Below, in pieces: positions 5,028 through 6,245 of a DNA stretch of 6,245 bases; the stretch's first letter is position 1; each line of letters starts with the position of its first letter. Both the position numbers and the translations under genes were made by a program. Under the pieces are notes generated by a model. It searched no databases. It had not been told where the DNA came from and saw only the letters and a program-made list of their open reading frames with translations. This DNA is from an uncultured Collinsella sp. (lineage in GTDB: Bacteria > Actinomycetota > Coriobacteriia > Coriobacteriales > Coriobacteriaceae): positions 1-6,245 of the forward strand of contig CABUZD010000102.1 in assembly GCA_902495945.1 (NCBI GenBank), given 5' to 3'.

Positions 5028-6065
5028 ATGGGTAAGTACATCGTTAAACGTGTGCTTCAGTTCATCCCGGTGTTTTTGGGCGTTACGCTGATTCTGTTCG
5101 CCCTCCAGAATATCGTGCCGGGAGATCCGATCAAGCTGATCGGTGGAGACAAGGCTCTGTCCCCCGAGGTGGAGCTTCAGCTTCGCGTCCGCTATCACCT
5201 GGTCCAGACGGACGAGGACGGCAACGCGATCCTTGACGAGAACGGCGACCCCGTTCAAACGTCGCTCGTGGACCGTTACTTGTATTACATGAACGGCCTG
5301 CTTCATGGCGATCTGGGCAATTCGTATCAGCGCAAGCTGCCGGTTACGGAAATCTTTGCCCAGAAGTATCCGTATACGGTCAAACTTGCCGCGTGCGCCA
5401 TCGTGCTCGAGGCAATTATGGGTATCGGTGCGGGTATCATTTCGGCGGTAAAGCGTTATTCCTTCTGGGATATTTTGGTAACGCTCACCACGTCGATCCT
5501 CGTTGCGGTCCCGGCCTTCTGGCTCGGTATGTTGCTGCAGCTGTTCTTTGGCGTCATCCTCAAGGACGCCACGGGCGGTGCAATCTCCATGCCGATCTCG
5601 GGTGCCGGCGGTTCCAGCTCTCAGTATCAGGATTGGATGCACTATGTGCTTCCGACCATTACGCTGGCTTCGGTTTCGACCGCTTATGCTGCGCGCATTA
5701 TGCGCTCGCAGCTGCTTGACGTCATGAACCAGGATTACATCCGTACGGCAAAGGCCAAGGGTCTCTCCAATCGTGCGATCATCATCAAGCATGCGCTTAA
5801 GAATGCACTCATCCCCGTCGTTACCTATATTGGTGTCGACTTTGGCGGCATGCTTTCGGGCGCCATCCTGACCGAGACGGTCTTTAACTGGCCCGGTATC
5901 GGCTATGAGGTCTATCGCGCCATTAGCATGCGTGACTGGCCCATCGTTATGGGCGGCGTTACGCTCATCGTCGTCGTGGTCATGGTGATCAACCTGCTCG
6001 TCGACATTAGCTATGCATTCCTCGACCCGCGCATCCGCCTTGGCGGTCCGTCGGATAAGGCCTAA
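5028..6065 (+). CDS. oppB: Oligopeptide ABC transporter permease OppB/DppB
   Basis: A 345-residue inner-membrane permease forming half of the peptide channel with OppC. It has the family N-terminus (KYIVKRVLQFIPVFLGVT, then VPGDP at 30-34), the extracytoplasmic GLLHGDLGNS (90-99), and the EAA loop that contacts the ATPase, DYIRTAKAKGLSNRAIIIKH (236-255). Likely membrane segments are at about 9-29, 117-140, 150-177, 205-224, 258-282 and 308-332, with a conserved ETVFNWPGIG (283-292) between the last two. Length is near DppB. One oddity is an acidic, Gly/Asp/Asn-rich insertion at about 61-78 (DEDGNAILDENGDP) on the outer side after the first helix. The start at 5028 has GGGGAG 4 nt upstream and begins at the expected family position. 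It follows oppA after a structured gap and precedes oppC by 14 nt. The exact peptide preference cannot be read from sequence. Confidence 0.95.
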   Translation: MGKYIVKRVLQFIPVFLGVTLILFALQNIVPGDPIKLIGGDKALSPEVELQLRVRYHLVQTDEDGNAILDENGDPVQTSLVDRYLYYMNGLLHGDLGNSYQRKLPVTEIFAQKYPYTVKLAACAIVLEAIMGIGAGIISAVKRYSFWDILVTLTTSILVAVPAFWLGMLLQLFFGVILKDATGGAISMPISGAGGSSSQYQDWMHYVLPTITLASVSTAYAARIMRSQLLDVMNQDYIRTAKAKGLSNRAIIIKHALKNALIPVVTYIGVDFGGMLSGAILTETVFNWPGIGYEVYRAISMRDWPIVMGGVTLIVVVVMVINLLVDISYAFLDPRIRLGGPSDKA

Positions 6066-6079
6066 GGGAGGTACGTCTC

Positions 6080-6245
6080 ATGCAGGAAACTGATTCTCAG
6101 TCTCAGGAGCAGGCTACCGCCACCAAGGCCGCATCTGCTCCCGCCAAGTCCCGCACGCTGTGGGGCGACGCTTTTAAGCGTCTTCGTAAGAACAAGCTCG
6201 CCGTTATCGGTGTCTGCTGGATCATCATCGTCGTTGTGGTTGCCC
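6080..6245 (+). CDS. oppC: Oligopeptide ABC transporter permease OppC, N-terminal fragment (continues past window)
   Basis: The first 55 codons of the second permease of the peptide channel; the window ends one base into codon 56. A low-complexity Gln/Thr/Ala/Ser-rich cytoplasmic tail (about 1-25) is followed by LWGDAFKRLRKNKLAVIGV (27-45), which matches the OppC/DppC pattern of a Trp, a basic amphipathic stretch, then N-(K/R)-LAV-G entering the first transmembrane helix (about 40-55+, rich in Ile and Val). The ATG has AAGGGAGG (6064-6071), overlapping the oppB stop, 8 nt upstream. The tight 14-nt spacing shows co-transcription with oppB. Family assignment rests on this N-terminal pattern plus gene order; the EAA loop is off the window. 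Confidence 0.88.
   Translation, partial: MQETDSQSQEQATATKAASAPAKSRTLWGDAFKRLRKNKLAVIGVCWIIIVVVVA

Noticed and set aside
5004..5792. 262-codon minus-strand frame opposite oppB
   Set aside because: Antisense shadow in codon register with oppB; charged, repetitive composition and no motif.
1..6245. Mobile element, CRISPR array, tRNA/rRNA, defence or toxin-antitoxin genes
   Set aside because: No repeats of suitable length, no transposase or recombinase motifs, and no RNA-gene pattern were seen on either strand.

Overview
The window is ordinary core and transport DNA from a GC-rich Gram-positive-type bacterium. All genes are on the + strand. Codon use favours G/C in third positions (AAG, GAG, GTC, CTC), and the codons TTA, CTA and TCA are nearly absent. 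A tpiA–secG neighbourhood is typical of Actinobacteria. An independent-type phosphoglycerate mutase (gpmI) inside the glycolytic operon is more typical of Firmicutes. Together with the AAG/GAG-rich codon style and a large oligopeptide transport operon, this points to an anaerobic actinobacterium of the Coriobacteriia (Collinsella-like). That assignment is an inference from recall and was not tested by search.

Positions 1-2542 hold the end of a lower-glycolysis operon: the C-terminus of pgk, then tpiA overlapping it by 8 nt, then gpmI 5 nt further on. Together they encode three glycolytic enzymes, phosphoglycerate kinase, triosephosphate isomerase and 2,3-bisphosphoglycerate-independent phosphoglycerate mutase. 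The block ends in a strong intrinsic terminator, preceded by a perfect AT-rich inverted repeat. Positions 2543-2953 form a separate short unit: an extended -10 promoter candidate, secG (the small SecYEG translocon subunit) and its own terminator.

Positions 2954-3194 are a non-coding leader that starts AT-rich. It contains weak promoter-like sequences, a 10-bp perfect palindrome and a strong Shine-Dalgarno. Positions 3195-6245 are the start of an opp-type ABC peptide transporter operon: oppA (lipoprotein binding protein with a twin-arginine signal), a 156-nt gap with two sizeable hairpins, oppB (permease), and the first 55 codons of oppC (permease). OppA should capture peptides at the outer face of the membrane and pass them to the OppB/OppC channel. 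The ATPase genes (oppD/oppF) would be expected beyond the right edge.

I see no mobile element, CRISPR array, RNA gene, toxin-antitoxin pair or defence system, and nothing that looks like a new multi-gene system. The points worth a second look are regulatory: the structured oppA-oppB gap, the RNA structure around the gpmI terminator, the palindrome before oppA, and an acidic insertion in OppB.
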